A stretch of 64,000 bases of DNA from Pseudaminobacter soli (ex Li et al. 2025). Its GTDB lineage: Bacteria > Pseudomonadota > Alphaproteobacteria > Rhizobiales > Rhizobiaceae. Location: contig NZ_JARXVF010000001.1 of assembly GCF_029892515.1 (NCBI RefSeq), forward strand, positions 930,001-994,000, read 5' to 3'. Positions 19,383 to 29,082 of this stretch are shown here, piece after piece (position 1 is the first letter of the stretch; each line of letters opens with the position of its first letter). Below the pieces are notes generated by a model. It was not told the DNA's origin and made no database searches. It saw only the letters and a list, made by a program, of their open reading frames with translations. The position numbers and the translations under genes were made by a program.

Positions 19383-21209
19383 ATGACCGCGAGAAGCGAT
19401 ATCGAAGCCATTACCGAGCGGATCCGCGAGCGCTCGCGGGCGTCGCGCGAAATCTATCTGGAACGGATAGAGCGCGCGGCCGGCCAGAGCGCCAACCGCG
19501 CCGTGCTGTCCTGCGGCAATCTCGCCCACGGTTTTGCGGTGTGCAGCCCTTCGGAAAAGTCGGCTCTCGGCGGCGACAAGGTGCCCAATCTCGGCATCAT
19601 CACCTCCTACAACGACATGCTCTCGGCGCATCAGCCCTTCGAGACTTTCCCGCAGCTCATCAAGCAGGCGGCGCAGGAAGCGGGCGGCATCGCGCAGGTG
19701 GCGGGCGGCGTGCCGGCGATGTGCGACGGCGTCACGCAAGGCCAGCCGGGCATGGAGCTCTCGCTGTTCTCGCGCGACGTCATCGCCATGGCGGCGGCAG
19801 TGGGCCTCAGCCACAACATGTTCGATGCGGCCGTCTTCCTCGGCGTCTGCGACAAGATCGTGCCGGGGCTGGTGATCGCGGCGCTTACCTTCGGCCATCT
19901 GCCGGCCGTCTTCATTCCCGCCGGGCCGATGCCCTCCGGCCTGCCCAATGACGAGAAGGCAAAGATCCGTCAGCTCTATGCCGAAGGCAAGGTCGGCCGC
20001 GCCGAATTGCTGGAGGCCGAGTCGAAATCCTATCACGGCCCGGGCACCTGCACTTTCTACGGCACGGCCAATTCTAACCAGATGCTGATGGAGATCATGG
20101 GCCTGCACACGCCAGGCGCCTCCTTCGTCAATCCGGGCACGCCTCTGCGCGAGGCTCTGACCAAGGAAGCGGCCAAGCGGGCGCTGGAAATCACCGCACT
20201 CAGCAATGCCTACACTCCCGTCGGCCGCATGATCGACGAGCGCTCCATCGTCAACGGCGTGGTGGGGCTGCACGCCACCGGCGGCTCGACCAACCACACC
20301 ATCCACCTCATCGCCATGGCCGCCGCGGCCGGCATCCGCCTGACCTGGCAGGACATTTCGGATCTCTCCGACGCCACGCCGCTGCTGGCCCGCGTCTACC
20401 CCAACGGCCTCGCCGACGTGAACCACTTCCACGCAGCCGGTGGCCTCGGCTTCCTCATCCGCGAACTGCTCGATGCCGGCTTGCTGCACGAGGACGTGCG
20501 CACCGTGTGGGGCGAAGGCCTGCGCCCCTATGCGGTCGAGGCCAAGCTCGGCGCCGATGGCTCGGTGCAGCGGGAGGCCGCTCCGAAGCAGAGCGGCGAC
20601 GAGAAGGTGCTCGTGCCGTTTGCCAAGGCTTTCCAGCACACCGGCGGCCTGAAGGTGCTGAGCGGCAATGTCGGCCACGCCGTCATCAAGACTTCGGCAG
20701 TAAAGCCGGAGCGCCGCATCATCGAGGCGCCGGCAGTGGTGCTCGACAGCCAGCAGGCGTTGAACGACGCCTTCAAGGCGGGCGAACTCGACCGCGACTT
20801 CGTCGCCGTCATCCGCTTCCAGGGTCCGCGCGCCAACGGCATGCCCGAACTGCACAAGCTCACCACCATTTTGGGCATCCTGCAGGATCGCGGCCACAAG
20901 GTCGCGCTGGTCACCGACGGCCGCATGTCGGGCGCATCGGGCAAGGTGCCGGCTGCGATCCATGTCACGCCCGAAGCGCTCGAGGGTGGCGTGATCGGCA
21001 AGATCTGCGACGGCGACATGATCCGCCTCGACGGCGAAAACGGCACGCTCGAAGTGTTCGTGCCCGAAGCCGAGCTCAAGTCGCGAAAAGTTCCGCTGAT
21101 CGACCTCACCGAAAACGAATACGGTTTTGGACGCGAATTGTTTGCCGGCTTCCGCCAGATGGCCGGCCGCGCGGATGAGGGCGCGAGTTCATTCGGGATC
21201 GGGGGATAG
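19383..21209 (+). CDS. edd: Phosphogluconate dehydratase (6-phosphogluconate dehydratase)
   Basis: 608 aa, IlvD/Edd family. Dehydrates 6-phosphogluconate to 2-keto-3-deoxy-6-phosphogluconate, the committed Entner-Doudoroff step. Conserved blocks: [30 protein letters not shown], the Fe-S-cluster-linked GVCDKIVPG and [13 protein letters not shown], and [12 protein letters not shown] at the C-terminus. The ATG at 19383 lies 67 bp after pgl. The aldolase gene (eda) is not in the window, as is usual for rhizobia. Confidence 0.97.
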   Translation: MTARSDIEAITERIRERSRASREIYLERIERAAGQSANRAVLSCGNLAHGFAVCSPSEKSALGGDKVPNLGIITSYNDMLSAHQPFETFPQLIKQAAQEAGGIAQVAGGVPAMCDGVTQGQPGMELSLFSRDVIAMAAAVGLSHNMFDAAVFLGVCDKIVPGLVIAALTFGHLPAVFIPAGPMPSGLPNDEKAKIRQLYAEGKVGRAELLEAESKSYHGPGTCTFYGTANSNQMLMEIMGLHTPGASFVNPGTPLREALTKEAAKRALEITALSNAYTPVGRMIDERSIVNGVVGLHATGGSTNHTIHLIAMAAAAGIRLTWQDISDLSDATPLLARVYPNGLADVNHFHAAGGLGFLIRELLDAGLLHEDVRTVWGEGLRPYAVEAKLGADGSVQREAAPKQSGDEKVLVPFAKAFQHTGGLKVLSGNVGHAVIKTSAVKPERRIIEAPAVVLDSQQALNDAFKAGELDRDFVAVIRFQGPRANGMPELHKLTTILGILQDRGHKVALVTDGRMSGASGKVPAAIHVTPEALEGGVIGKICDGDMIRLDGENGTLEVFVPEAELKSRKVPLIDLTENEYGFGRELFAGFRQMAGRADEGASSFGIGG

Positions 21210-22332
21210 CCGCGCGGAGCATTTTCAGCGTGGCATGATCCGCCGAACCGGCTTCGGACTGCCGGTTGCGAGTCCGAGGCCTGGGTCCCCGGAACCTTCG
21301 CCCTTCGCTGCGCTCGTGCTCGGCCCGAGGACGACGGAGTTGATGGGCTTCGGGAACTTTCAACGTCCCTTTCGCCAACTGGCAAATTGAGGTCGAAGGC
21401 TGTGAGTAGCCTTCGCCGTTGGTGATTTCGGGTAGCATTCATGCCTGCCGTCATCCTCGCACCCCGAGCGCGAGCGCTAGCGAAGCGAGGGGTTGCGGGG
21501 ATCCATGACGCTCGGCCGGAGCTGCCGCAGCGGTGCAGAATGGGCATGTTGCCTCGGTCATGTGTGGATAAATTCGTGCGCCGATTGGTCCCAACCAGTT
21601 GAAATTATTGGCCGCGAGAGAAAATCTCCGCCCACTTCATCCCCCACTTTCGCGCCTCTCACATAATCACCTGCATCGGCCTCACCGGAACACGGGTCAT
21701 GAACCGGATGAGCGTGGAGGGCGACGATGTCCGGGCTGGTGGCGCTAACGGTGGCGCTGCTGGGTGAACCCTCAAGTCCGGGCCTTTGCGGCGGCTGGCC
21801 ACGCGAATGTGGAGGCGACTGAGCGGGGCAAGCGCATTGAACGGGCGGTCGAAGGGCCGCAACACATACTTAGATGAGCGCGTCCGACGACCGCCCGTCT
21901 TCCCGGTTCTTTGAAATAGCCAGACGGTGAAAACCGGGCGTGGCGATGAATAGGTGCGTCCTTCGAGACGGCGCTTCGCGCCTCCTCAGGATGAGGGAGG
22001 TTGGCGCTACGGAAGCCCTCACCTCAGAAGGTGGGCGCGGCGACGCCCCTCTGCTCAGAGGAGAGGTAGGCGCGCGCCGACAGAAGCCCTCATGGTGAGG
22101 TGCGAGTTCGAGCGAAGCGACAAACGAGCCTCGAACCACGAGGGCGGGATGAAGCGCGCCCGCACGACCTCCGCATTATGGGCTGGCCTTTGCCCACGCC
22201 AGCGGTTAACTCGAACAGCATCAATGCCTTGCATTGATTCAAACGGTCCACTCGGGGTGCGGGGGCGCGCTGGACCTTGCATTTTTGTCGCCAGTCGCCT
22301 GGGGACACGACGCGAGGAAAGGAGGCCGCGCA
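21210..22332. repeat. 1.1 kb intergenic region of degenerate interspersed repeats
   Basis: No credible gene. The stretch holds several blocks that look like the palindromic or mosaic intergenic repeats common in rhizobial genomes: a block at about 21438-21512 built from GAGCG/GCGAG/AGCGC steps and ending TTGCGGGGATCCATGACG, and a block at 21955-22145 beginning CCTTCGAGACGGCGCTTCGC. Within the second, GAAGCCCTCA recurs at about 22013 and 22084. At 22220-22238 a perfect 8-bp inverted repeat ATCAATGC-CTT-GCATTGAT lies about 95 bp upstream of the GGDEF gene. Confidence 0.6.
22220..22238. promoter_or_regulatory. Perfect inverted repeat upstream of the GGDEF gene
   Basis: ATCAATGC and GCATTGAT separated by CTT; symmetric over 19 bp. 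It could be a regulator site or a small hairpin in the leader of the diguanylate cyclase gene. No regulator can be named. Confidence 0.4.
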
Positions 22333-23388
22333 ATGACGACAGCCCACCACTATTACGACGTTCCCGCAAACGAGATCGATCGCCTGGCGTCAGTCAGATC
22401 GCTGATGCCCTCCCAGGTGCAATCCACGCCCGAGCTGGATGCGCTGGCCAACCTGGCCAAGATGGTGTTCCAGACGCCCATGGCCGCGGTGACGATCGTC
22501 GACGAGGATTGGCAGCATGTCGCGGCAAGTGCGGGGCTCGAGGTGGTGGCGTGCTCGCGCGAGCAATCGATGTGCACCCAGGTTGTGCGGACTGGACATT
22601 GCTTCGTGGTGCCCGATCTCGCGGAAGACGAAGTTTTCCGGAACCTGCCCTGCGTGGCAGGCGACCCGCCGATCCGCTTTTATGCCGGCACGCCGATCGA
22701 GCTCGAACCGGGACTGACCGTGGGTGCGCTTTGCGTGCTGGATAGCGTGCCGAGGCAGTTGAATGCTGCGGAGCTCGAGACGCTTCGCAATTTCGGCATT
22801 GTCGCGGGCGGGCTTCTGCGCCTCGAGCGCTCCAACATCCTGCACGGCCTCGAGGAAAACGCGCTGAAGACGGCAGCGATGACCGACCCGCTGACTGGCT
22901 TCTACAATCGCAAGGCGCTTACCACCATCGTGGACGGTGTCATCGCCACTGCGATCGCCGAAAACAAGGAAGTCGGCGTGCTTTACATGGACCTCGACGG
23001 GTTCAAGAAGATCAATGACCAATACGGTCATCCCGTGGGAGATGCGGTTCTCGTCGAAGCGGCGCGGCGTATCCGGTCGGTCATCCGCGCCGACGACACG
23101 CCAATCCGCATCGGCGGCGACGAATTCGGGCTGTTCCTGCACGCGCCCTCGGGCGTCCGCGTCCTGGAATCGGTGGCCGAGCGGCTTATCCAGATTTTCC
23201 GCGAGCCGTTCGAAATCGAGGGCAGGACGATCCAGGCGCGCGCGAGCATCGGGGTCGCGGTCGCTCCCCGCGACGCCGCCTCGCGCGAGGAACTGACGCG
23301 GAACGTGGATGCCGCCCTCTACGTGGCGAAGGCCCGCGGCCGCGACCGTTACGTCTTTTTCGACAAGACGATGTCGACTGTCGCCTGA
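22333..23388 (+). CDS. Diguanylate cyclase with N-terminal GAF domain
   Basis: 351 aa from the ATG at 22333, preceded by AAAGGAGG. GAF-like sensor at residues ~33-165 (VTIVDEDWQHVAASAG; MCTQVVRTGHCFVVPDLA; GALCVLD), then a linker helix and a GGDEF domain (TDPLTGFYNRKAL; MDLDGFKKIND; active site GGDEF at 261-265). The inhibitory site RxxD is intact (RADD, 252-255, five residues before GGDEF). It should make cyclic-di-GMP from two GTP and be product-inhibited. No membrane segment. Its target could include the exopolysaccharide locus, but nothing in the sequence links them. Confidence 0.92.
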   Translation: MTTAHHYYDVPANEIDRLASVRSLMPSQVQSTPELDALANLAKMVFQTPMAAVTIVDEDWQHVAASAGLEVVACSREQSMCTQVVRTGHCFVVPDLAEDEVFRNLPCVAGDPPIRFYAGTPIELEPGLTVGALCVLDSVPRQLNAAELETLRNFGIVAGGLLRLERSNILHGLEENALKTAAMTDPLTGFYNRKALTTIVDGVIATAIAENKEVGVLYMDLDGFKKINDQYGHPVGDAVLVEAARRIRSVIRADDTPIRIGGDEFGLFLHAPSGVRVLESVAERLIQIFREPFEIEGRTIQARASIGVAVAPRDAASREELTRNVDAALYVAKARGRDRYVFFDKTMSTVA

Positions 23389-23397
23389 GGCAGCCGG

Positions 23398-24405
23398 CTA
23401 ATAGGTCGTGCGCCGCTCTTCCGAGGGCGGGCGGCCGAATTGCAGTCGGTAGCTCTGGGCGAAATAGGAATGCGACGTGAAGCCGGTGGCGATCGCCACG
23501 TCGAGGATGGGCATATTGGTCTGCCGCAGAAGCTCGCGCGCCCGCTCCAGCCTCAGCCGCATGTAATAGCGCCCCGGCGTGACGTTGAGATGGCGCAGGA
23601 ACAGCCGCTCGACCTGGCGCACGGAAAGCCCGGCCATTTTCGCCAGTTGCACTGCCGAGAAAGGCTCATCGAGATTGTCGGCCATCAGCTCGACGATCTT
23701 GCGCAGCTTCTCGGACTTGCCGGTGAGGTCGCGCTCCGGCCCGACGCGCTGGCGGTCGCCCGCCGAGCGGATGCGCTCGTGCTGGAACTGGTTGGCCACG
23801 GCGTTGGCAAGGTTGGCGCCGAAATCGCCGCGCACGATCTCCAGCATCAGGTCGATGGAAGTGGTACCCCCGGCGCTGGTGTAGCGCTTGCGGTCGATCT
23901 CGAAGACATTGCCGGTGCAATTGATGTCGGGAAAGCGCTCGCTGAAGCCGGCGCGGTTTTCCCAGTGGATCGTGCAGCGGTAGCCGTCCAGCTGGCCGGC
24001 TTCGGCCAGCAGGTAGGAGCCGACGGAAAGACCGCCCAGCGCCTGCCCGCGCCGGCCCCAATTGCGCAGCGCGGCAAGCACTTTCGACTTGCCGGGGAAT
24101 TCGAGATTGATCGCCACGCAGACGAAAAGGATATCGACCTGCGGCACATCGGCGATGGAATAGTCGACCTTCAGCGGCAGGCCGTTGGAAGCGATCACCG
24201 TATCGCCGTCCGGCGACACGGTGGTCCAGCGGTAGAAGTCATGCCCCAGCAGCCGGTTGGCCGAGCGGCAGACATCGATTGCCGCGGCCAGCGAAAACAT
24301 CGGGAACTTGTCGACCAGCAGGAAAGCGAACTGCCGGCCGCCGCTCGGGCCATCGGGCTTGAGCGGCGGATCGATGGAAGCACTTCGTGGCTGCGTGGGC
24401 GGCAT
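23398..24405 (-). CDS. GlxA-family AraC-type transcriptional regulator
   Basis: 335 aa. N-terminal DJ-1/PfpI-like amidotransferase domain (residues ~25-195: FAFLLVDKFPMFSLAAAID; GLSVGSYLLAEAG). C-terminal AraC double helix-turn-helix (about 235-325: SAVQLAKMAGLSVRQVERLF; DVAIATGFTSHSYFAQSYR). The nucleophile cysteine of DJ-1 proteases is replaced (LSVGS), as usual for regulators of the GbdR/ArgR type. It lies 12 bp downstream of folD on the same strand, which hints at control of one-carbon or methylamine/betaine catabolism. Confidence 0.9.
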   Translation of the reverse strand: MPPTQPRSASIDPPLKPDGPSGGRQFAFLLVDKFPMFSLAAAIDVCRSANRLLGHDFYRWTTVSPDGDTVIASNGLPLKVDYSIADVPQVDILFVCVAINLEFPGKSKVLAALRNWGRRGQALGGLSVGSYLLAEAGQLDGYRCTIHWENRAGFSERFPDINCTGNVFEIDRKRYTSAGGTTSIDLMLEIVRGDFGANLANAVANQFQHERIRSAGDRQRVGPERDLTGKSEKLRKIVELMADNLDEPFSAVQLAKMAGLSVRQVERLFLRHLNVTPGRYYMRLRLERARELLRQTNMPILDVAIATGFTSHSYFAQSYRLQFGRPPSEERRTTY

Positions 24406-24417
24406 ATGCGCCTTCGC

Positions 24418-25317
24418 TCAGAAGGCCGGCGGCTCGACGCCGGCGGAGCGGCTCGCCGAAACCAGCGTGTTGGCCATGAGCATGGCAATCGTCATCGGGC
24501 CGACGCCGCCTGGCACCGGCGTGATGGCGCCGGCGGCCTGCGAGGCGCCCGCGAAATCGACATCGCCCACCAGCCGCGACTTGCCTTCGCCCTTTTCCGG
24601 CGCCGGGATGCGGTTGATGCCAACATCGATGACCGTGGCGCCGGGCTTGACCCAATCGCCCTTGATCATTTCCGGGCGGCCGACGGCGGCAACCAGAATG
24701 TCGGCGGTGCGGGCGAGCGCGGGCAGATCCTTCGTGCGGCTGTGCGCGATGGTGACCGTGCAGTTGGCAGCGAGCAGCAGGTTGGCCATCGGCTTGCCGA
24801 CGATGTTGGAGCGGCCGACGACGACCGCGTTGAGGCCCGACAGGTCCTTGCCGCGCACGCGCTCGATGAGCAGCATGGAGCCGGCCGGCGTGCAGGGCAC
24901 GAAGGCGCTGTCGACCTCGCCGGTGCCGAGCTTGCCGACATTGATGAAGCTGAAACCGTCGACGTCCTTCTCCGGCGCGATGGCCTGGATGATCTTGCCG
25001 GAATCGATGTGGCCGGGCAGCGGCAGCTGCACCAGGATGCCGTGGATGGTCTTGTCGGCATTCAGCTCGCCGATGAGCTTGAGCAGGTCGGCCTCGCTCG
25101 TGTCCGCCGGCAGCGTGTGCTGCACCGACAGGAAGCCGCATTCCTTGGCCTTCTTGCTCTTGGAGGAGACATAGACCTGGCTTGCCGGATCTTCGCCGAC
25201 GATGACCACCGCCAGACCGGGCTGAACGCCATGATTGCCGGTGAGCTCGGCTGTGAAACGCTTCACCGTCTCGACGACGTTTTCGGCTACGATCTTTCCG
25301 TCAATGATATTGGTCAT
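24418..25317 (-). CDS. folD: Methylenetetrahydrofolate dehydrogenase/cyclohydrolase
   Basis: 299 aa bifunctional FolD. It interconverts 5,10-methylene-THF, 5,10-methenyl-THF and 10-formyl-THF. Motifs: [13 protein letters not shown] with the catalytic lysine (about residues 50-62), [26 protein letters not shown] at the NADP site, and [15 protein letters not shown] at the C-terminus. First gene of a folD-glxA-type pair (12 bp spacing). A single-copy assignment cannot be checked here. Confidence 0.97.
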   Translation of the reverse strand: MTNIIDGKIVAENVVETVKRFTAELTGNHGVQPGLAVVIVGEDPASQVYVSSKSKKAKECGFLSVQHTLPADTSEADLLKLIGELNADKTIHGILVQLPLPGHIDSGKIIQAIAPEKDVDGFSFINVGKLGTGEVDSAFVPCTPAGSMLLIERVRGKDLSGLNAVVVGRSNIVGKPMANLLLAANCTVTIAHSRTKDLPALARTADILVAAVGRPEMIKGDWVKPGATVIDVGINRIPAPEKGEGKSRLVGDVDFAGASQAAGAITPVPGGVGPMTIAMLMANTLVSASRSAGVEPPAF

Positions 25318-25432
25318 GTCTCTTCCCTGGCGTCATCACCTGCCGCCAAGGCATAGTCATGAAAAAAACGCGACGCAATCCCGTCTTTACGCCGTCACAT
25401 GCCGCTAACTCGCAACCGGCCTATTTTGCTGC

Positions 25433-26392
25433 TCAGAAATAGCGGCGGCGGGTGCGCGACCGGGTCAGCTCTTCGACAGCCTGGCGGAAGTCCTGAAGGC
25501 TCGTGCGGATCTCCTCGATCGAGCTGGCGACGGGATCTTCTACCGGGTCGTGTGGGGCCGCAGCAGGGGTCTGCGATGCGATAGGCGCGGGAGCCGTAGG
25601 AGCTGGTGCTCGTGAGAGATTGGCCGACACGGACGGAGTATCGGCCGGAACCTGCCAGCGCTCGATGTGAGCCGCCGTGCGGGGCTGTTCGCTGCTCCCG
25701 GTAACGGCAGGCGCGCGATTCCACTCGGCATCGGGACCGTCGCCGAACAACGGCTTGCGCCGTTTGCGGGCGCGGCGGCCACGGCGATCGTCGGTCGTGT
25801 CACGCTGGCCCTCGTTGATGACGACGACGAAGGTGTTGTCGCCGCGCTCCATTTTGGCGGGATGGCTGGCGGCAAAAGCGCGCTGCCGGACGGGACGGTC
25901 GATATCGGCGCCGTCTCTGCCGAACAAGGAGCGCACGCCCGAAAGCAGGCGGTTCTTGTCCCGGTCGTTGAACTCGGGGGCGCGACGTAGTTGCACCGCT
26001 ACCTTGTCGAGCGCCGTACCCGAGGCAATGGCCGCAGGCATTTCGGCAGTGCCCGGCAAGGGGCCAGACTGTGATGTAGTACCGGCGAGCGGCTTTTTTC
26101 GCCTGCGCGGCAACAGAGAGGAGAACCGGCCGGCAATCCTGCCGAAGACACTCAACCGTTTGGGCGCGGGCTTGGGCTCCGGCGTCGGGCTGGCGGCAAT
26201 ATCCCAGGCATCGTCCTCTCGCGGATCGAGGTTCGGTTGGCGCGGCGGCGTCGGATCGCCACGCATATCACCGCGTGCCTTGGCCATCGCCAGCAGCGAG
26301 CCGGAACGCTGCGCAGCATCCCTGCCCTGCTCGTCGCGCGCATACGCGAGAAGCGAGCGCTTCCGGTCGTCGCGATTTTCAGACTGAGGCAT
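25433..26392 (-). CDS. Proline- and arginine-rich protein of unknown function
   Basis: 319 aa. No domain recognised. Mostly low-complexity: proline-rich stretches (PTPEPKPAPKRLSVF; APAPTAPAPIASQTPAAAP), a basic cluster GRRARKRRKP, and a short helical C-terminus (SIEEIRTSLQDFRQAVEELTR) likely to form an amphipathic or coiled-coil helix. No signal peptide or membrane segment. Looks intrinsically disordered with one possible interaction helix. It stands alone on the minus strand between the glycosyltransferase gene and folD. Coding is supported by length, codon pattern and a consistent frame. Confidence 0.65.
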   Translation of the reverse strand: MPQSENRDDRKRSLLAYARDEQGRDAAQRSGSLLAMAKARGDMRGDPTPPRQPNLDPREDDAWDIAASPTPEPKPAPKRLSVFGRIAGRFSSLLPRRRKKPLAGTTSQSGPLPGTAEMPAAIASGTALDKVAVQLRRAPEFNDRDKNRLLSGVRSLFGRDGADIDRPVRQRAFAASHPAKMERGDNTFVVVINEGQRDTTDDRRGRRARKRRKPLFGDGPDAEWNRAPAVTGSSEQPRTAAHIERWQVPADTPSVSANLSRAPAPTAPAPIASQTPAAAPHDPVEDPVASSIEEIRTSLQDFRQAVEELTRSRTRRRYF

Positions 26393-26557
26393 GCAGGCAG
26401 CGAGCTTTCCGCAAAAGAGTGGTCGCAGGTTCGTTAAGTGAATTTAAAGACCCGCGGGAAACAAAGCGTTAATCGCAGCCGCGTCGGACTGGCACATGGC
26501 TGCCCAGGATATTCTTGCGGGACCTGCGATCGACGGCCGTTTGCCTGGCGCGAATTT

Positions 26558-27730
26558 TCATACTGTCACCGCCTGCCTCGCATGGCCGAGCGCGGCAAGG
26601 CCCCGCCGGATGCGCTCGTCGAGAACCGCTCGTTGATACCGATGGAATGCAGAGCCGTCGGTGTCATGCAGCGCGCCGGCGGCCGCCAGTTGCAACGCCA
26701 TGGCGAAAGCTTCTGGATCGTCGGTGACCGTGCAGTTTTCGGGCCGGTAGTCGATGCTGCGCAAAGCGTTGGTCGTGGCGACCGAGGGCAGGCCGAGCTC
26801 GAAGGTTTCGATAGTTTTGATCTGCACGCCGGTGCCAGTGCGGCTGACCAGCGGGATGATCGACGCACCAAGCACGAAGGCATCGGCGTCCGGCACATGG
26901 CCGACGAATTTCACGCCCGGATGGCGGGAGCCGACGCCAGCCGGCACGTGTCCGGCAATCCTGATCGAGAAATCGTCGGGCAGGTTCGGCACGACCTCAT
27001 TGAGAAACCATTCAAGGCCGATGCGGTTGGGTTGCCAGGTCCAGGTGCCAATCAGGGCAGCGTCATATTCGATTGCGCGCTCGCCCGGCGACGGCGCCTT
27101 GGGATGCACGACCAGCGGCAGCGCGAGTGACTTGTCGTCCGACGCGACGCCGAGGATCGCGCGATCTTCCTCAGCAAGCGTGAATACAAAGCGCGCCTTG
27201 CGGCAGAGCCGGGTCTCGAGCGCCTTCAGCAGCCGCGCCTCGCGGCGGTAGAGGAAGCGCTGGAAGTTGCCGCCGGCCGCCCGCGCATTTTCCTGGGCCG
27301 AGGCGTGCTCCACATTGTGGTCGATGAAAATGCAGGGTCGGTCGTCGAACAGGCCCTCGAAAGCGCCGGCGAATTGCACCGAATTCAGGATGTAGGCGTC
27401 GAAGGGGCCGGCATCCGCGATAGCCCGACGGACGGCCTCAGGCGGAACCACACGCAACTTGACCGACGAGTATGTCAGGCCGCTGAAGATGGCCTTGAAC
27501 AGCCAGGCCACCTTGCGAAAGCTGGATGCGCCCTCGGTGCGAACATCCACCTCGCCGAGCACGATTGTGTTTTCCGGGTCGTCGGGCGGCTGGCCGGGCC
27601 AGGCAAAGCCGAGCACCGTGACGCGCACCCCGGCGCGGCGCAAAGCGTCGATGATCGTGGCATTGGCGATCTCGTAGCCAGATCCGAGGGTGCCATCAGG
27701 CACGATCGACGTTGCAAACAACAGATGCAT
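26558..27730 (-). CDS. Glycosyltransferase (GT4-like, GT-B fold)
   Basis: 390 aa. N-terminal Rossmann half begins MHLLFATSIVPDGTLGSGYE, like sugar transferases that act on activated sugars. The C-terminal half holds FVGHVPDADAFVLGASIIPLVSRTGTGVQIKTIETFELGLPSV, the GT-B acceptor/donor cleft pattern in which a glutamate contacts the nucleotide-sugar. No membrane segments. It could add sugars to LPS, capsule or a lipid, but no partner gene is adjacent; the exo locus begins 7 kb away. Single gene on the minus strand. Confidence 0.75.
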   Translation of the reverse strand: MHLLFATSIVPDGTLGSGYEIANATIIDALRRAGVRVTVLGFAWPGQPPDDPENTIVLGEVDVRTEGASSFRKVAWLFKAIFSGLTYSSVKLRVVPPEAVRRAIADAGPFDAYILNSVQFAGAFEGLFDDRPCIFIDHNVEHASAQENARAAGGNFQRFLYRREARLLKALETRLCRKARFVFTLAEEDRAILGVASDDKSLALPLVVHPKAPSPGERAIEYDAALIGTWTWQPNRIGLEWFLNEVVPNLPDDFSIRIAGHVPAGVGSRHPGVKFVGHVPDADAFVLGASIIPLVSRTGTGVQIKTIETFELGLPSVATTNALRSIDYRPENCTVTDDPEAFAMALQLAAAGALHDTDGSAFHRYQRAVLDERIRRGLAALGHARQAVTV

Positions 27731-27896
27731 TCGACACCTTTATTTGGCACCGGATAGCAGAGCATGGTGAAGCGTTGATTAACCAATCGCCCGCGATTCC
27801 AGTGTCTGCGAGATCGACGAGTCGCCGCGTTGACCGCTTGCCAATGGGGACGACGCACCCCATCCTGCCGCCAAAGCCCGAAGCAGAGGACCAGAC

Positions 27897-29024
27897 ATGA
27901 GCGCCGGCAAGCCGTTCTTTCCCACCAGGCGCGAAGTGCTCTTCGGCGGGCTCGGCATGGCCGTCCTGCCGCTGCTTGCCGGCACGGACAGGGCACGCGC
28001 CGAAACGCCCAACATCGACGCAACCTTCGTCTTCACCAACGACGTGCATGCCTGCCGAATGGCGAGTGGGCTGAGCCCCAATTGCGAACAGGAGGGCAAG
28101 ACCGACGCCAACCTTTTGCGCCACATCGCCGCCCTCAACGGCCTGCCCGGGCGCAAATGGCCCGCGAAGATCGGCGGCAAGTCAAGCGGGCTCGCCGGCG
28201 CAGGGAAAAAGATCGCAGCGCCCCTTGGCGTGGTCGTCGGCGGAGACATGACCGATGACGGCGGCGGCCAGGTGACTGTGCCGAGCGAGGGCACGCAGCT
28301 TCTGCAGTTCAGCCATCGCTACCAGCAAGGCGTGGGACCCGACCGTGTGCACTTTCCGGTCTATGCCGGGCTCGGCAACCACGACCTCGACCAGGATGGG
28401 CCGCCACAGCATGTCGACTGGTATCGCCGCGAAATGCGCGACTATATCGAGATCAATCACCGCCCAAGCGTGATCTTCAAGCCCCCGGTGCCGGCGACGA
28501 ACTACGACCTGGATTCGGACAACTATTCATGGGACTGGGGCCGGCTGCACCTCGTCCAGACCCACCGCTTCGCCGGGGATACCGCCAAAGGCGCCGTCAG
28601 CAGCCTGCCATGGCTGAAGAACGATCTCGCCACCTATGCCGGCGACGGACGTCCCGTCATCATTTTCCAGCACTATGGCTGGGATCCGTTCTCGATCGAG
28701 AAGTGGGATCCGGCAGCACAGCATTTCGACGACGACGGCAACGGCCAGCCGCATTGGTGGAGCGAGGCGGACCGGCAGGCACTGCATGCAGTGCTTTCGG
28801 GCTACAATGTCATCGGCGTCTTTCACGGCCATCAGCACGAGACGGCCATGATCTACCATCGTGACGGGCTCGACATCTTCAAGCCGAAAGCCGCCTTCAT
28901 GGGCGGGTTCGGGCTCGTTCACGTGACCGACCGCTACATGGATGTCGTGCTGGGCGAGGCCGTGGGCAACGAAGGCGAGGTGATGTTCACCGACGCCTTC
29001 AGCAAGCCGCTGAAGGCCGGCTAA
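27897..29024 (+). CDS. Tat-exported metallophosphoesterase
   Basis: 375 aa calcineurin-like phosphoesterase. Twin-arginine signal (TRREVLFGGLGMAVLPLL, residues ~10-27) predicts folded export to the periplasm. Metal-binding motifs are in order: TNDVHACRM (first D/H), GGDMTDDG, GNHD, QHYG and FHGHQHE. Typical of periplasmic phosphatases or phosphodiesterases; substrate unknown. It is divergent from the glycosyltransferase gene and followed 58 bp later by proC, with which it may be cotranscribed. Confidence 0.88.
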   Translation: MSAGKPFFPTRREVLFGGLGMAVLPLLAGTDRARAETPNIDATFVFTNDVHACRMASGLSPNCEQEGKTDANLLRHIAALNGLPGRKWPAKIGGKSSGLAGAGKKIAAPLGVVVGGDMTDDGGGQVTVPSEGTQLLQFSHRYQQGVGPDRVHFPVYAGLGNHDLDQDGPPQHVDWYRREMRDYIEINHRPSVIFKPPVPATNYDLDSDNYSWDWGRLHLVQTHRFAGDTAKGAVSSLPWLKNDLATYAGDGRPVIIFQHYGWDPFSIEKWDPAAQHFDDDGNGQPHWWSEADRQALHAVLSGYNVIGVFHGHQHETAMIYHRDGLDIFKPKAAFMGGFGLVHVTDRYMDVVLGEAVGNEGEVMFTDAFSKPLKAG

Positions 29025-29082
29025 AACCCTTTTCCCTCCCCGCAAGACCATCTATTGAGGGAGGACTTTTCAGGAGGAATGA

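Noticed and set aside
19368-20963. Minus-strand frame of 531 aa opposite edd
   Set aside because: No domain, and edd is certain; typical shadow of a high-GC gene.
21955-22145. Repeat blocks considered as a small CRISPR-like array
   Set aside because: Units are not regularly spaced or identical, and no cas genes are present; fits mosaic intergenic repeats.
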